Source: Ulva prolifera | Lineage: Eukaryota > Chlorophyta > Ulvophyceae > Ulvales > Ulvaceae | NCBI GenBank assembly: GCA_023078555.1 | Contig: CM041198.1 | Coordinates: forward strand, 3,581,354 to 3,645,353 | Length of the DNA: 64,000 nt | Direction: 5' to 3' | Shown: in pieces, positions 17,555-28,020 of the stretch | Position numbering within the stretch: position 1 is the stretch's first letter | Layout of the letters: the number at the start of each line of letters is the position of its first letter | Translations under genes and position numbers: made by a program | The notes under the pieces: generated by a model | What the model was told of the DNA's origin: nothing | Database searches by the model: none | What the model saw: the letters and a program-made list of their open reading frames with translations, nothing else

Positions 17555-17914
17555 GTGGCGCAAACATGAAACATCACGCGTGTTGCGGTGTCCAAAGAAA
17601 AAGCCATGACGGCGAGATGTGCCGCGACGAAAACTGAACGCAAGCATAACAAGCCTGCTCTTCGTTTTCGGCTTTCACCGTGTTCTTGTGACACGTATGC
17701 GCTGGTGCGGGCAATACGATGAGCGCGGCGTACGCGTGGTCTTCACCATCGGCGTAAATCGTGAAGCCGGGCAGCCAGCCATCACAGCCTTCAATGTTTT
17801 TCAATCCTCGTTCGATCGCATTCCGAATCTTCCGCGCATAGCGTTTATCAAGTCCGCTGTTCACGTGCCGATGTTGACGATTGGACATCAGGCTCTGCGG
17901 AGCTTCATTGTAGC
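17555..17914 (-). CDS. Two linked exons of an unrecognised minus-strand gene
   Basis: Exon 17914-17695 (220 nt) follows a textbook branch site and acceptor (TACTAATCCGCGAAAGTCCAG in two parts: TACTAAT, then GTCCAG|). It encodes LDKRYARKIRNAIERGLKNI then EGCDGWLPGFTIYADGEDH. A 61-nt intron (GTGTCA...TTCAG) joins it in phase to exon 17633-17555 (RRGTSRRHGFFFGHRNTRDV), which ends at CAC|GTGCAC. The match of phase, branch site and composition makes this a likely real gene. No family was recognised. Start and end exons are not known. Confidence 0.45.
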
Positions 17915-18299
17915 CTGGACTTTCGCGGATTAGTATACATATATCGACAACATGTCATCTTTGGAATGTCCATGCCGTCGTACATTCGACATGTGTGCAG
18001 CACGACAACATCCTTGTCCGGACAGATCGATGCCCTGCCCTGTGAGGCAGTCGTGTGCCCAACCACTACCCGGCTCACCGTGATCCAATATTGTGTAATT
18101 TGCTCCTGGGTGCCATTGCACTCTGGGATTGCTGCTGTCATTTCGATCGGTAGTTATAGTGCCCGTCACTGGTCCGTCACACGGCAACAGCATGTTGTCA
18201 ACGCCGTCCACAGGTCCCGGCCCTGCTATTACACAAGCAAATTGCAATTGATGCCGCAATCAGCTTATGCCAGACAGATGTGCAGCACCGGTGACACCA

Positions 18300-19090
18300 A
18301 CTTATCGTTGTTGCTGCCACATTGTGCAGGAGTGTCTGTCGCTGCGTGGCCCTGCACGCAGCCTGATTTGACTTGACAGCTGCGTGGGCTACTCGATTCG
18401 CTGTGTCATCGTCCCATGATGTGTGCAGATGCTCCGTTGGGACCACCGGACGAGTACTGCTTCCCAGTCTCTAGAACTGCGCTTCCCCGCTACCCCGCTG
18501 TCCTGCTGACTAGGCGCACGAACTGTAGCTGTAGGGCACCGTGAAGTGCGGATTGTTGTGTTACATTACCTAAATCATGCTACATCTGCTTCTGCATCGG
18601 CAGCGTGTGTATGCGAGATGCCGATTAGCATACTGCAAGCGCTGGCGCGCCATGGCGTTCATCGTCCGCTGTTTCCGCACGCCTCCGAAGCGAACAGTGT
18701 ATGTGCTGGGTCGTCATTTCAAATGACTCATTTGTTACGAACCACGGCTTCATGAGGCACCAAGTCCACATTTGCTGTCCGTGCACGCACAGTCAACTCG
18801 ACTGTTCGCGACGACGTTGACTGGTGTATGGCAGCAGAGGAAGGCATCCATCTTCCAGGTTTGCTGCCGTCAACCTTGGCTTCTAGTCAACTTTCAGTCT
18901 AACAGCGCACTGCAGCAGCACTAACCCCAGCACTGCTCCAAAGATACGCTTGCACTTTCACATGATATCATATGGCATCCCCCGGTGTTGCACACCCTCA
19001 TGAGGGCGCACGCATGGTTCCCCCTTGCATGTGGGGGACCACTGCGAGAGCAGATGTGGCTCTAATTGGGATTCTGGTTGACTTAACCAG
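18300..19090. other. Spacer, no confident gene
   Basis: A 24-codon plus-strand frame (18651-18725) starting in a GCCATGG context encodes MAFIVRCFRTPPKRTVYVLG. It could be a short first exon of the downstream CCT-domain gene or chance; nothing links them in the sequence. Confidence 0.2.
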
Positions 19091-19349
19091 TGGGTTGAGG
19101 ACGGTATAAAAGCTACCTCCTCTGTTTCAGGAGGTCGTGGGTTCGATTCTGCATGCAGATTGGGGCCTCGAAACGGCCGTGCGTGACCACCTCGCTTAGC
19201 ACAGGAGGAGGCCCTGTGAGTTGCGTACGGTCGTCTGAGGGGGGTTTCCAGGTGGTTTACCCCTTCCGCATATGTGGTCCCATTAACTCGGAGTTGTCAA
19301 TGTCCAATATGATATGGCTCAGTGAATTCAGATTTACTTTACTTTACTT
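19091..19349 (+). mobile_element. tRNA-derived SINE, copy 2
   Basis: Same element as 11916-12183, same orientation. B box GGTTCGATTC, an anticodon-arm-like CCTCC...GGAGG (better paired than in copy 1), the same body with CCTCGCTTAGCACAGGAGGA, and a TTTACTTTACTT tail. Copies differ by scattered substitutions and small indels, so they are not recent twins. Confidence 0.7.
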
Positions 19350-19617
19350 GCGTGTGCACCTGTGTGGTGTTCTTTACATATGCATCCACCCCCAACACTG
19401 CGCAATGTACAGTGGACAATGCTATCGCCTCATGCATGCATGTCGCGAGCCAGGCGACAGTACAACAAACGCATGTGCAACAGTAGATGCCATCCTTGTC
19501 TTTGCACGCCTATCTGGTTGTGGACCCGCCGATGGCGAAGGCTTGCGTGCCCCTGATGTGATGCGGTTTCGCCCGGGTCGTTGTTCAGCGCGGGTCTGCA
19601 TGCGTTCTCCACATGCC

Positions 19618-19690
19618 GCGATTTGTCCGGCGGCTGCGCGCAGGCGGAGAGGCGGACAAATCGCCCCTCCGCCTGCGCGCAGCCGCCGGA
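19618..19690. repeat. Interleaved inverted repeats (A-B-A'-B' arrangement)
   Basis: A 24-bp perfect inverted repeat (19626-19649 with 19667-19690; core GGCGGCTGCGCGCAGGCGGA) has a 17-base loop. That loop contains CGGACAAATCGC (19653-19664), the exact complement of GCGATTTGTCCG (19618-19629) lying just before and overlapping the first arm. So two hairpins compete, or an RNA could fold as an H-type pseudoknot. Confidence 0.9.
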
Positions 19691-19989
19691 GTCCTGCACC
19701 CTGCACCCTGCCCGTCCAGGATTCTGTGACGCACGCCTGCTGCTCCCATATAATCTTGCAACTCTGAAAACAACTGTTCTGGCGCAGTCCCAGAATCCTG
19801 CGCGCTTGTGTGGCGTGTGGGGTTGGGCACAGGAGCAGGCTGCTGCCGCCGTGTTTTCGTGTGCATGCTGCCGATGCTCGACTGCGAGCTCGTGTTGCAT
19901 GCATGCATGACTGCCCCTCAAGAACTTGAGCACCACCAGTGTCAAACCCCTTCCTCATTTAAAAGTTACATAGACCTGCACATGGGGTT

Positions 19990-20046
19990 ATTGAGCCGTA
20001 TTTTTAGGAGGTCATTGACAACTCCGAATGAACAGGACCACATGTC
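19990..20046 (-). mobile_element. Diverged 3' fragment of the SINE, inverted
   Basis: About 57 bp match the reverse complement of the SINE body near its 3' end (TTGAGCC, then CATTGACAACTCCGA, then GGACCACAT), with several changes. Only the tail-proximal part was recognised. Confidence 0.5.
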
Positions 20047-20310
20047 TCATGTGAAGTCATCTCGATGCAAGTCCATCAGCTAGCCACATCCTTTCTGGAC
20101 AGTTCGGGAAGCCTGTACTGCTCACACTTGCCTAAAGGGGTGTTCCGGGTGGCCTCGAAATCTTCCTGGTGGCCCAGACGTCGGCATGTGGTCCTGGTCC
20201 TCATCCCGATTTGCCAAGGTCTAGCAGACGTCTGGCTAAGCATAACTCAACCTGCTTTACTTCACTTCTGCTCCTGCACACTCAAATAATGATATTCTCG
20301 CTTCTTGCAG

Positions 20311-21246
20311 GCCAGTGTGACGTTCCTAGGGCCCGAGCTTGAAGGGCTGCTGGCGAAGCTGACACGCGAAGATGACGTGTCACAGCCGCGAGCATGCATG
20401 CCAGCAGGCCCCCCAGGCAGCCCGAACCCAGCCCCCCACCCTGCTAGCCACTCCCCTCCGCCAACCCTCACGCTGCGTGCAGCGCTCCGCATGGCGGCCG
20501 CGTCCGTGAAAAGCAGAATGCTCGCAGCCCATGCATATTCGCACGGCTGCGCCGCCCTAACACACGGGCCCGCGCCGGCGCTCCTCGCTCCCCAGCATGC
20601 ACAGCATGCGCCGCATCCCCTCCAGCGGCTCCCCGCTGCACTGACCCCCCAGCAATCGTCCGACAGCAATGCTTCTGCGGACTTCCCTCGACCGTTGCGG
20701 TCGGCCCTCGCAAAGCCAGCCGCTCATGCACACGCTCCTCTGCGTGGGGACGAGCGCCACGTGCTAGCCTCGATGCTGACTGAACACGATCACTGTGCTT
20801 CACCTGCGGACACCTATCCACAAGCATTCCTCGAGGATCCAGCGCCGTCCCCGAGCATCTCATCCCAGCGGGGCAGCGCGCTTGCGGACGTGTACGCGTC
20901 TGCTCCATTGACACAGCAGCCCCGCTGCCCCATGCACAATCCCCCCTCCGAGCGGGGTTCCCCAGCGCCGGCCCCGGTGGCTGACGCGTTCTCCGCATAC
21001 GTGCCGCACTCCCTGCGGCCGCGCTCGAGCCGCTCGCGCGCCGCAGCACGCGCAGCGCACGCTGAGCAGCTGCGCCGCTTCCGCGAGAAGAAGCATCGTA
21101 TGCTCGCGACGAAGACCGTCGTCCGGTACAAGGGCCGCAAGCGGTATGCGGACTCTCGGCCGCGTGTCAACGGCCGCTTTGTGCGCACCGGCGGCGGCCC
21201 CGGCGGCTGCCCGGTGCCGCAGCATGCGCACATGCATGCGCCGTGA
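20311..21246 (+). CDS. CCT-domain protein (CONSTANS/TOC1-like), last exon
   Basis: A pyrimidine-rich acceptor (TTCTCGCTTCTTGCAG|) opens a single exon of about 311 codons ending at TGA 21244-21246. The last 60 residues form a CCT motif: AEQLRRFREKKHRMLATKTV, then VRYKGRKRYADSRPRVNGRF, then VRTGG. The basic R-x-K-x-R-x-x-x-x-K-x-x-R-Y-x-x-R-K pattern and the closing RPRV-x-GRFV are all present. CCT domains act in nuclear import and in DNA or HAP/NF-Y binding in light, clock and flowering regulators of plants and algae. The rest is Pro/Ala/His/Ser-rich and probably disordered. The N-terminal exons are not identified, so whether it had B-box or receiver domains cannot be said. Confidence 0.85.
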   Translation, partial: ASVTFLGPELEGLLAKLTREDDVSQPRACMPAGPPGSPNPAPHPASHSPPPTLTLRAALRMAAASVKSRMLAAHAYSHGCAALTHGPAPALLAPQHAQHAPHPLQRLPAALTPQQSSDSNASADFPRPLRSALAKPAAHAHAPLRGDERHVLASMLTEHDHCASPADTYPQAFLEDPAPSPSISSQRGSALADVYASAPLTQQPRCPMHNPPSERGSPAPAPVADAFSAYVPHSLRPRSSRSRAAARAAHAEQLRRFREKKHRMLATKTVVRYKGRKRYADSRPRVNGRFVRTGGGPGGCPVPQHAHMHAP

Positions 21247-22140
21247 GAATCGGCCGGCCTGTGACCCCTGGTCTCCGCACCCTGCTGCCATGCTGTCCGG
21301 GCGGCAGCTGCCACTGAGGTGGGGGGGGTAGTCGAATGGAACAATGTTCCCGGCCTCTGTCCGTGCGTTGGGGCCGTAGGTGGGACTGTTTCGGTGTGTG
21401 AGTCCAGCGCATGAGCTTCACAGCCGCAGAAGAGCCGATTGTTAGCCTGTGAAGAATTGGGAGCCCCTGAGGCCACTGGCACAGCGGCCAGGGGCAATCG
21501 AAGGATGCTACTTAGGGTGTGTTGCACCGCACGAATCGTGCTACCGAAGCGCGTGCTTGCTTAAGCAAGCCCGAATTCGGGCTTTCAGGGAGCTCTGTTT
21601 GAGCTCCTGCGGCGGGTGGTCGCATGCATGTGGTACATGCATGCTTGCACTGGAAGGCCGCATGGTCAGCGTTGCTGTCCCTGTAGGATGTTGCAACCGC
21701 GTCATCTTGCGCGTGCTCCGCGCGCTGTGCATGTAGATGAATTAGACATGAAAAGCTGACAAAGCAGCCTCCGTTGGGGTGTTGATGAGAGGCAACTGTT
21801 GGGGTAGAAGGCGCATGCATACGAGGGCCGCCGACGCCCCATGCATGCGTGGGCGCGCCAGCATGGTTCGTAGCTGTGCGTCTGGCGCGTCGGCAAGCAG
21901 TGTGTGTTGCCATGAAGTAGAATGAGATTGAAAGATTTGGCTGGAGAAGGTGTGCACTTTTGCGCGCCTCGGCCTTATGGCGAGAAGGACCAGGGTTTTA
22001 TTGCATGGCCTGTGTCAGGGCTGCAGTCGTTGAACTCAGCCCCGCAGAACAGGAGCTGTTGGCCGCCGGCGGCTCCGGCCTGTGAAGAGTGGCCGTGGAC
22101 ACGAGAGGGAGGTGTTGAGGTGGCTACGCGCCACGTTGCT
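21247..22140. other. Downstream region of the CCT gene; no confident gene
   Basis: Presumed 3' UTR and spacer. No TGTAA or AATAAA signal lies in the first 300 bp. Open frames in the region have low-complexity Cys/Ala/His content and are not supported. Confidence 0.3.
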
Positions 22141-22146
22141 GCGGGG

Positions 22147-22182
22147 GCATGCTGTGCATGCTGTGCATGCTGTGCATGCTGT
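22147..22182 (+). repeat. (GCATGCTGT)4 minisatellite
   Basis: Four exact copies of a 9-bp unit. In one plus frame this gives a Cys-Ala repeat that is unlikely to be a real protein. Confidence 0.95.
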
Positions 22183-22436
22183 GCTGAAAGAGAGCGGACC
22201 AAAACGCTTAGGCGTTTCCCAGCGGGCGGGCCCTGCGGGTCGGAGGCGCCCGGGTCACTGTTGTGTGTGCCATGCGGCCTAGCTGGTTGCAGGTGTGGGA
22301 TATGGGCGACGGTTAAGCTCGATCATTAGAGTCCACAGCAATGCCGGGCGTGCTGAAGGGAGCGCGTTGTGCTGGTGTACTGTTGATGCGCTAAGGCCCA
22401 CAGTGCTCGGAGCATCACATAGGCTACAGCAAGATA

Positions 22437-22454
22437 GGAGCACCCGGGTGCTCC
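22437..22454. repeat. 18-bp perfect palindrome GGAGCACCCGGGTGCTCC
   Basis: Perfect palindrome with no loop, directly before two GGTGCGC-type motifs (22465-22490). Confidence 0.9.
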
Positions 22455-22640
22455 AGGAAACAGGGTGCGCATGAAGTGGGTGCGCATAGCCATGTGAAAC
22501 CAAAAATCGCTCGGATTTCGATCTAAAGGCCTTTATAGTATTTATTGAGGTGCATACCGTCTTAAGACATGCCGAGAATGAAGATTGGCGGCATATACGA
22601 CCCGCGGCAATACTGCACAGAGCTTCCCTGCGCACCTTGA

Positions 22641-22690
22641 GGGGTGCGCACAGGTATCTCGAGATACAGGTGCGCACGGTGCACGTGCGC
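22641..22690. promoter_or_regulatory. Palindrome framed by GGTGCGCAC motifs
   Basis: A perfect 14-bp palindrome GTATCTCGAGATAC (22654-22667) is flanked on each side by GGTGCGCAC (about 22643 and 22670), followed by two more GTGC motifs. The symmetric arrangement is like a binding site for a dimer or two factors; function is inferred only. Confidence 0.35.
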
Positions 22691-23002
22691 GTTGTTGTGA
22701 ACAATGTTATACTGGAAGGGAACGACGTCGTTTTAGGGCTAACATGTAAGAAGGTGTGTAGACGGGTTTTGTCGAGTGATTTGGGTCCGTGAAAGCAATG
22801 ATGCAGCTTGCAGCCTTCCAGCTGGCGCACCTGGGTGGGTGCGCAATCGTGACAGGTGCGCCCCCCGCGAGCGCTTGTCTGGCACTGGTGTGCGCGTCTC
22901 GCGATACCCATGTCTCCAAACGTTATGAGCCGTGGTTTTGCTGGTTTTTTTTTCGTGCGAGATTGCCGTGACTGTCCTGGTCACCGCAGATGTTGTTGTT
23001 GT

Positions 23003-23041
23003 CCAGTGCGTGCCTCCAGTGCGTGCCTCCAGTGCGTGCCT
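23003..23041 (+). repeat. Three tandem copies of CCAGTGCGTGCCT
   Basis: A 13-bp unit repeated three times in spacer. Confidence 0.95.
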
Positions 23042-23178
23042 ACGCAGCACCTCATCTGCTGGGGATACATACTAGAGAGGGATAAGCGCTGTGCTATATA
23101 TACGTTGCGTGATGACGGATGATTGTGCATGCACCCACCGCTTGGAGTTGCGCACTGGGACGCGGCAAGCTATATTCA

Positions 23179-23773
23179 TCAATGCGCGTGCCCAATGTAA
23201 TGCATGGCCACTGTGTAACTACTGCTGACTTGTAGCTTGCTTGCTTCTTCCCGGAGCTTGCCGACGGGCATGTAGAGTCGCTGAATTGTCCAAATCGACG
23301 ACGTGTTTGGCTTAAGCTTAGCCATTCCCGCCATGCTTCTTCTGAGCCATACAATACGATTCATATCTCACTGTTGACTTGAGGTTATCCGCTTTACCCA
23401 TACTGATGCCCGAGCCCGGAAGTTGTGCATGTCAGTCGCTGCGGCAGTGACCAGTTGCCCCTTGTTGCCACTCTGCAACGCTGTGACGCAGATCACAAGT
23501 CAAGGGCAGCTGAAGATTGTCCTCTTGTATTTTTAAGCAGGGGTGACATGTCATGTCAGGGCGACAATTAGTATCGTATTGATTGCGAGACGCTGAAGTA
23601 CTCTCGCAACGTCGTCGATGTCTTGCACTTCCTTTGTTGTGGCACGAGGCAGCCGTGCCTTGGCTCAAGCTATCTTGATACGCATCGCTCTGTTTACCCG
23701 ATAGTATCATGCCACTAGCAGCTGTCCAGGCTCGGCATCTGCAACGGTGCCTGCAACTATCGGCACCACGCAA
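23179..23773 (-). other. Possible exons, minus strand, unrecognised
   Basis: Minus frames contain QRLYMPVGKLREEASKLQ (about 23300-23235) and CLKIQEDNLQLPLTCDLRHS (about 23560-23480). Composition is protein-like but no splice pair was fixed and no family recognised. Confidence 0.2.
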
Positions 23774-24176
23774 ACATAAGTCCTGGATCTAGCGCTCACG
23801 CTCACGACTCCGCGCCAGAAAGATAATCTTCCTACATGGTATGCTCTCTCTTCCAGTTCTGGGTCAAGGCACTTCATACAAGTTCGCGTTGGTGATTCGC
23901 GAGTCTCGCGAGCAGGCCCGCGGGCCTCACAAAGACCATAGCTTCATGCTTGAAGTTTTACCAATAGTTATGGGTAAACTTCGCAAATAGTTGATACAGT
24001 ACAGCGAATACGCACGAATTGAAACCTTGCCGTTGCACTGTGTCGGGGGCTGGTGCTGTACAGTTTTGCGTCACTTGTGTGGCTCCATATGCAAAGGCAG
24101 CCGTCATGCAAGTCAGGAACTCCTTATGTTGTGGACGTGCGACTATCTAGATTCGTAGCTTAGTCTGTTACGCCTG

Positions 24177-24455
24177 ATGTTGACCGTTCACAGCGTCGTT
24201 GTCACAGAGATTACCAAGCAATGTGAATCTGTGCTTGAACAATGTGATTTGGCAGTGCATTGGATCTATCAAACGCTGATAGCAACTTATGCAGCTGTGC
24301 CTATGCAGCATGCAGGCATTTCAGGAGAAGCGTACATCGAGACTAAAAGCCATGGTGACAATGGTCATTACACAAACAAGACGATATGCACAGATGGTCA
24401 GGTATCACAAGGTACGGCGACTGTTACACCAATGTATGCATCGTTTCAGATCTGA
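24177..24455 (+). other. Possible exon, plus strand, unrecognised
   Basis: A 92-codon frame contains TKQCESVLEQCDLAVHWIYQ and then ISGEAYIETKSHGDNGHYTN. The composition is ordinary, but neighbours and splice sites give no support. Confidence 0.2.
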
Positions 24456-24459
24456 TGCT

Positions 24460-26380
24460 GCCATCATGCAGTGTACCACAATGCTTGCCATGGCTGTCCG
24501 ACCATGAGCCCTTACCGTATCACGTTCTTGCAGGTCTGCAGCATCCGCATCGCAATGGTCATGCAAGAAGCATGCTTTGCTGTGGCCGCAAGTTTCCCAG
24601 TCAGCCTGTGGCATTGTGGTGTACTCTGTCTGTGAGGCGGGCTGGTAAGATGCTGAGCCGTTATTGCGATTGTTGTGCTGCTTCCATGTTCTAGCACACT
24701 CAGCCAAACTCTTGAGTGCAGGTCAGGGTTGCCTAAACTTCATTCAGACAACATGATGTACTTGCTTAGCATGACAGGTGTGTATTCACCCTCCTGCTAG
24801 AGTTTCGCATGCCCGAAGACTTGTGCAACACAGCGTTACTACTGTTGCGGACCGCCTGGTGAACTTGGTACCTGGAAGGTTGACTCAAGTGTACTGTTGC
24901 AGTACAACCACTGACCATTGTGTTGTTATACAGGCTGGCCAACTAGCAAGACCAAGGGAAGGCCACGCTGATACAATACAGAGTTCGAAGTTTATTTAGT
25001 TTACTTCGTCCACTTGACTTCTCTTTCTGTGTTGGTGAGTGCTTGCAGTTTCGCAGCGCATTGTGACAAGTGCCTAGCTAGCAGGATGTATATGATTGTA
25101 AACATGAACAGTAATCAACCAGATACGACATGGGACAGTTCTATACAATGATAGCGATGATTGCCCGTGATATCGATCCCTGTGGTCTTGTCTGCGCACC
25201 TAATCGGCGCATGCCGCGGCTGCTTGCGCACCAGGTAGGCGCACATACAGGCGCACCCCCCAGGTGCGCCGATAAAGTGAGGCGGCGCAAGCTAGCAAGT
25301 GCGCGCCACCAGGTGCGCGACGGAACCCTTGAAGAGCGCAGGATCGCTGCGAGGCTCGCAGAGAGGCGTATATACTCTCTGAACATATATAGGTTAATCC
25401 CCGGGAAGGGCCAAAGCGGCGGAGCCCTGGCGTGGCATGGAGCAAGCCGGATACGACGAAACAACAGCTCAGGAGATACGATCACAGCCCAACTCCCACC
25501 GACATTAAAGGATATGCAGTAACAGAGTCTAAGACGTTATATGGACTGTTTGGCCGACGCGGAACCTGCAATGCTGACGCCTAGAGTGATGAGGAAGTCC
25601 ACGAGCCTCGCCTGCTACTGAACACTGTATGTACGCGATTACGGAAGATAGCGACGCGCAAATCGCATCGTAATGCCAAGAAATTGTCAATTATCTCACT
25701 ACTTCGGTTCCGCGTCACACCGTGCCCGGACGAGTGCAGGGCACTGGGCTCGGCGTAAGCCTCTGGTGCACATACAACTCGAATAAGTGTGCGAGCACGC
25801 ACGCCAACATCGTAAGTCGCACGTAAGCATTTCACATTGGCTTATTAAAATGCTATGGAACGGTGACATTCCTTTTAAAGCACCGAAGCACCTCAATTTC
25901 GGTCAGTGACCCCCGGGGCAGCTCACCGACTTCATAGCTGTACCACCCAACTCGGCGCACCGCAGCGCAGACCGCAAACAGGAACCTCAGAAAAACATAT
26001 GTTTAGCTTACACGAGCGCCGGCGCGCAAATTCAAGTTACTCTGAAGGACTTACGCCAACGATGCGCGACAGGGAGAGCAACCTATACAACGCACTTCCG
26101 CTCCGAGAACAACCCGGGCAGGTTGTGACGGAAGCCCAAACTTCAATTTAATAGCATATCAGCGATACCATGTCGTGGTGTTGGCTTGTAGGCATGCGGT
26201 ATCACCTGTAGGGGCTCGACGACCCCAGTGACCTGCTTCGCGGAAACACCTGTGGGAATGCGAGTACCTCACCGATCGTGTTGGGAACAAGTTCACTGAG
26301 ATCCCAAGACAACAGGCTATCTTCAGCAGTTAAGTTGAGGTGATTTAGAGGAGTTTGTGGTGATCTTGAGATTTCACCTT
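24460..26380. other. Interval without a confident gene
   Basis: Mixed low-coding sequence. It holds the GGTGCGC cluster at 25190-25325. A plus-strand ATG frame of 130 codons spans 25130-25522, but it overlaps that cluster and has repeat-derived Arg-rich content. Confidence 0.3.
25190..25325. promoter_or_regulatory. Cluster of GGTGCGC/GCGCACC motifs with a perfect hairpin
   Basis: At least seven copies of GCGCAC/GTGCGC in both orientations within 135 bp. The centre is a perfect inverted pair GGCGCACC-CCCCA-GGTGCGCC (25250-25270). The same heptamer clusters at 22465-22895 and 26385-26420. This looks like a repeated binding site or repeat family; no function is shown. Confidence 0.35.
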
Positions 26381-26384
26381 TCAG

Positions 26385-26420
26385 CGCGCACCCGGCACGC
26401 GCACCCAGGGTGCGCGCGCC
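26385..26420. promoter_or_regulatory. Third cluster of GCGCACC/GGTGCGC motifs
   Basis: GCGCGCACC, GCGCACCC and GGGTGCGCGCGCC in 36 bp, forming an imperfect inverted repeat. Confidence 0.3.
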
Positions 26421-26929
26421 ACGCATAGCCTATGTGATGCTGTGCTGCGCTGTGCTGTGCGTGGCTTCAGGGGGTCCGGGGTGGCTGGTATTCTGGCGCT
26501 TGCGCGAGCAGATGCGAGGCGCGTGGCCAACTGTAACGACGATGTGGCGGTGGCAGATGCTTTGCAGCAGTTGCTTTGTTGATTTCTTGATGCTGCAAAC
26601 ACGAAACTAGTCAACACAGACAGCACCGGGAGTGTACTCACATCTGATCTCACCACAGCGGGCTTGGTGGCACAAGCAGAGGTGGGCTGTTTCATAAACT
26701 CAGGGATTGACTCCCGGCCAAGCCCCCTTGTGCAGGGGGGTACGCCCTCAAAAGACCCCCGGAGCATGTGCAGCTGCCCTCTCCCTGTCCTCGCGATGCG
26801 CTTATGGTGCATATGCATGTACGATCACTAGACCAGATCCATTGGGACGTTGACAACCCTAGCATCCGGGATCAACCCGGGCATGCACGCAACATGCTGC
26901 CACAGACTCCGCGCTGTGGTTTGTTGCAA

Positions 26930-27085
26930 GGATATAGTCAGAGAGGCCAGTGGCACCGCCAGGGCAATGCATGAGCACACCTATGTGTTGCAATGGGTTA
27001 TGGACAACGTCGCTGTATGCATGCATGCATGTGTTGGGCATGGACACAGGCAGAGAGGCCGGTAGCACCGCCAGGGCAACGCACA
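26930..27085 (+). repeat. Two copies of a dispersed repeat core (GCACCGCCAGGGCAA)
   Basis: CAGAGAGGCC followed by GTGGCACCGCCAGGGCAATG (near 26940) recurs as CAGAGAGGCC followed by GTAGCACCGCCAGGGCAACG (near 27050). GGTAGCACCGCCAGG is also present, inverted, at 28270-28290 and links these to the family at 5817 and 11497. Confidence 0.65.
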
Positions 27086-27089
27086 AGCT

Positions 27090-27977
27090 CTGTGTTGTGG
27101 TGTGTGCACACGCAACGTGTGGATCTTGCGCCGGCGGTTGATCAGAGGTGCTCGAGCTGCAGTGACCACACGGTGGCGCTCGGTCAATCTGTGCTGTAGG
27201 GCCAGCCAGCTGTTGCCAGCTGTGTGCCAATGTGCTGGGCCGTGATCCTGGTTACCCCTTCGCATGCCTTGCGAGTGGGGGCTTGGTGGGTGGGACGCAC
27301 TCGCCACGGCATGGAATCTGTGTCAAAATGACCAGGCCGCGGAGTCAGGGCGCCCCGCAGAAGACTACCTCGCGTACCAGAACACCCAAGCCTTGGCAGC
27401 CACTCCTCACAGCAGCCGTGTGTCCTGTGTGTCCAATACGCGGCGGGGACCTGCCGGGCGTCTCGGCACGGGATCTGTGGGTCGCTGCCGAGCCTGTATG
27501 GCTGAGAATGACGTAGACGGGAAGCTGGCGGGTGCTGCTGTGTGTGCTTTGCTGCTGCTGGCGCAGCAAGGGGGGCTGTCCGTTGTTGGCGCTTTGCTCA
27601 GCTCTGCAGAGCCCTGGTCAGGGTGCTGTTCGACGAGTTTCGGCAGGGTGTGCGTGTGCCGTGTGCCGTGTACTGGATGCTCCACACCTGTGCACAGGCC
27701 ATGGCCGGGACATGTGTTGGCATATACCGTACTAATTTTAAATTCATCGGCATGCATCGCATAACGCTGGGATTTCTAGGTACTCACTCGGGTATCGTGT
27801 ATCATGATCTTTTGGGGTGACTGAACCAACAAAGATTAAAGTTTTTTTACCTAGACCCGGGCCCATGTAACGCTGGCCTCAATATTAATAACGCTGGCCT
27901 CAACATATGTCCTCAATGTCGATCGACTTCATTTTGTACGGCACACATAAATTACGGCAGCTCAACAACTGATTCAT
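27090..27977. other. Interval without a confident gene
   Basis: Plus-strand open frames at 27232-27820 overlap one another in different phases and show no motif. AT-rich sequence begins at about 27720. Confidence 0.3.
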
Positions 27978-28020
27978 GTGGTAATCCAGTGGTATAGCGG
28001 CCATATCAGTGGATTGCCAC
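27978..28020. repeat. Small hairpin element, copy 2
   Basis: GTGGTAATCCAGTG and CAGTGGATTGCCAC around TATAGCGGCCAT; same unit as 11100-11144 with a few substitutions and a 2-bp shorter centre. Confidence 0.75.
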
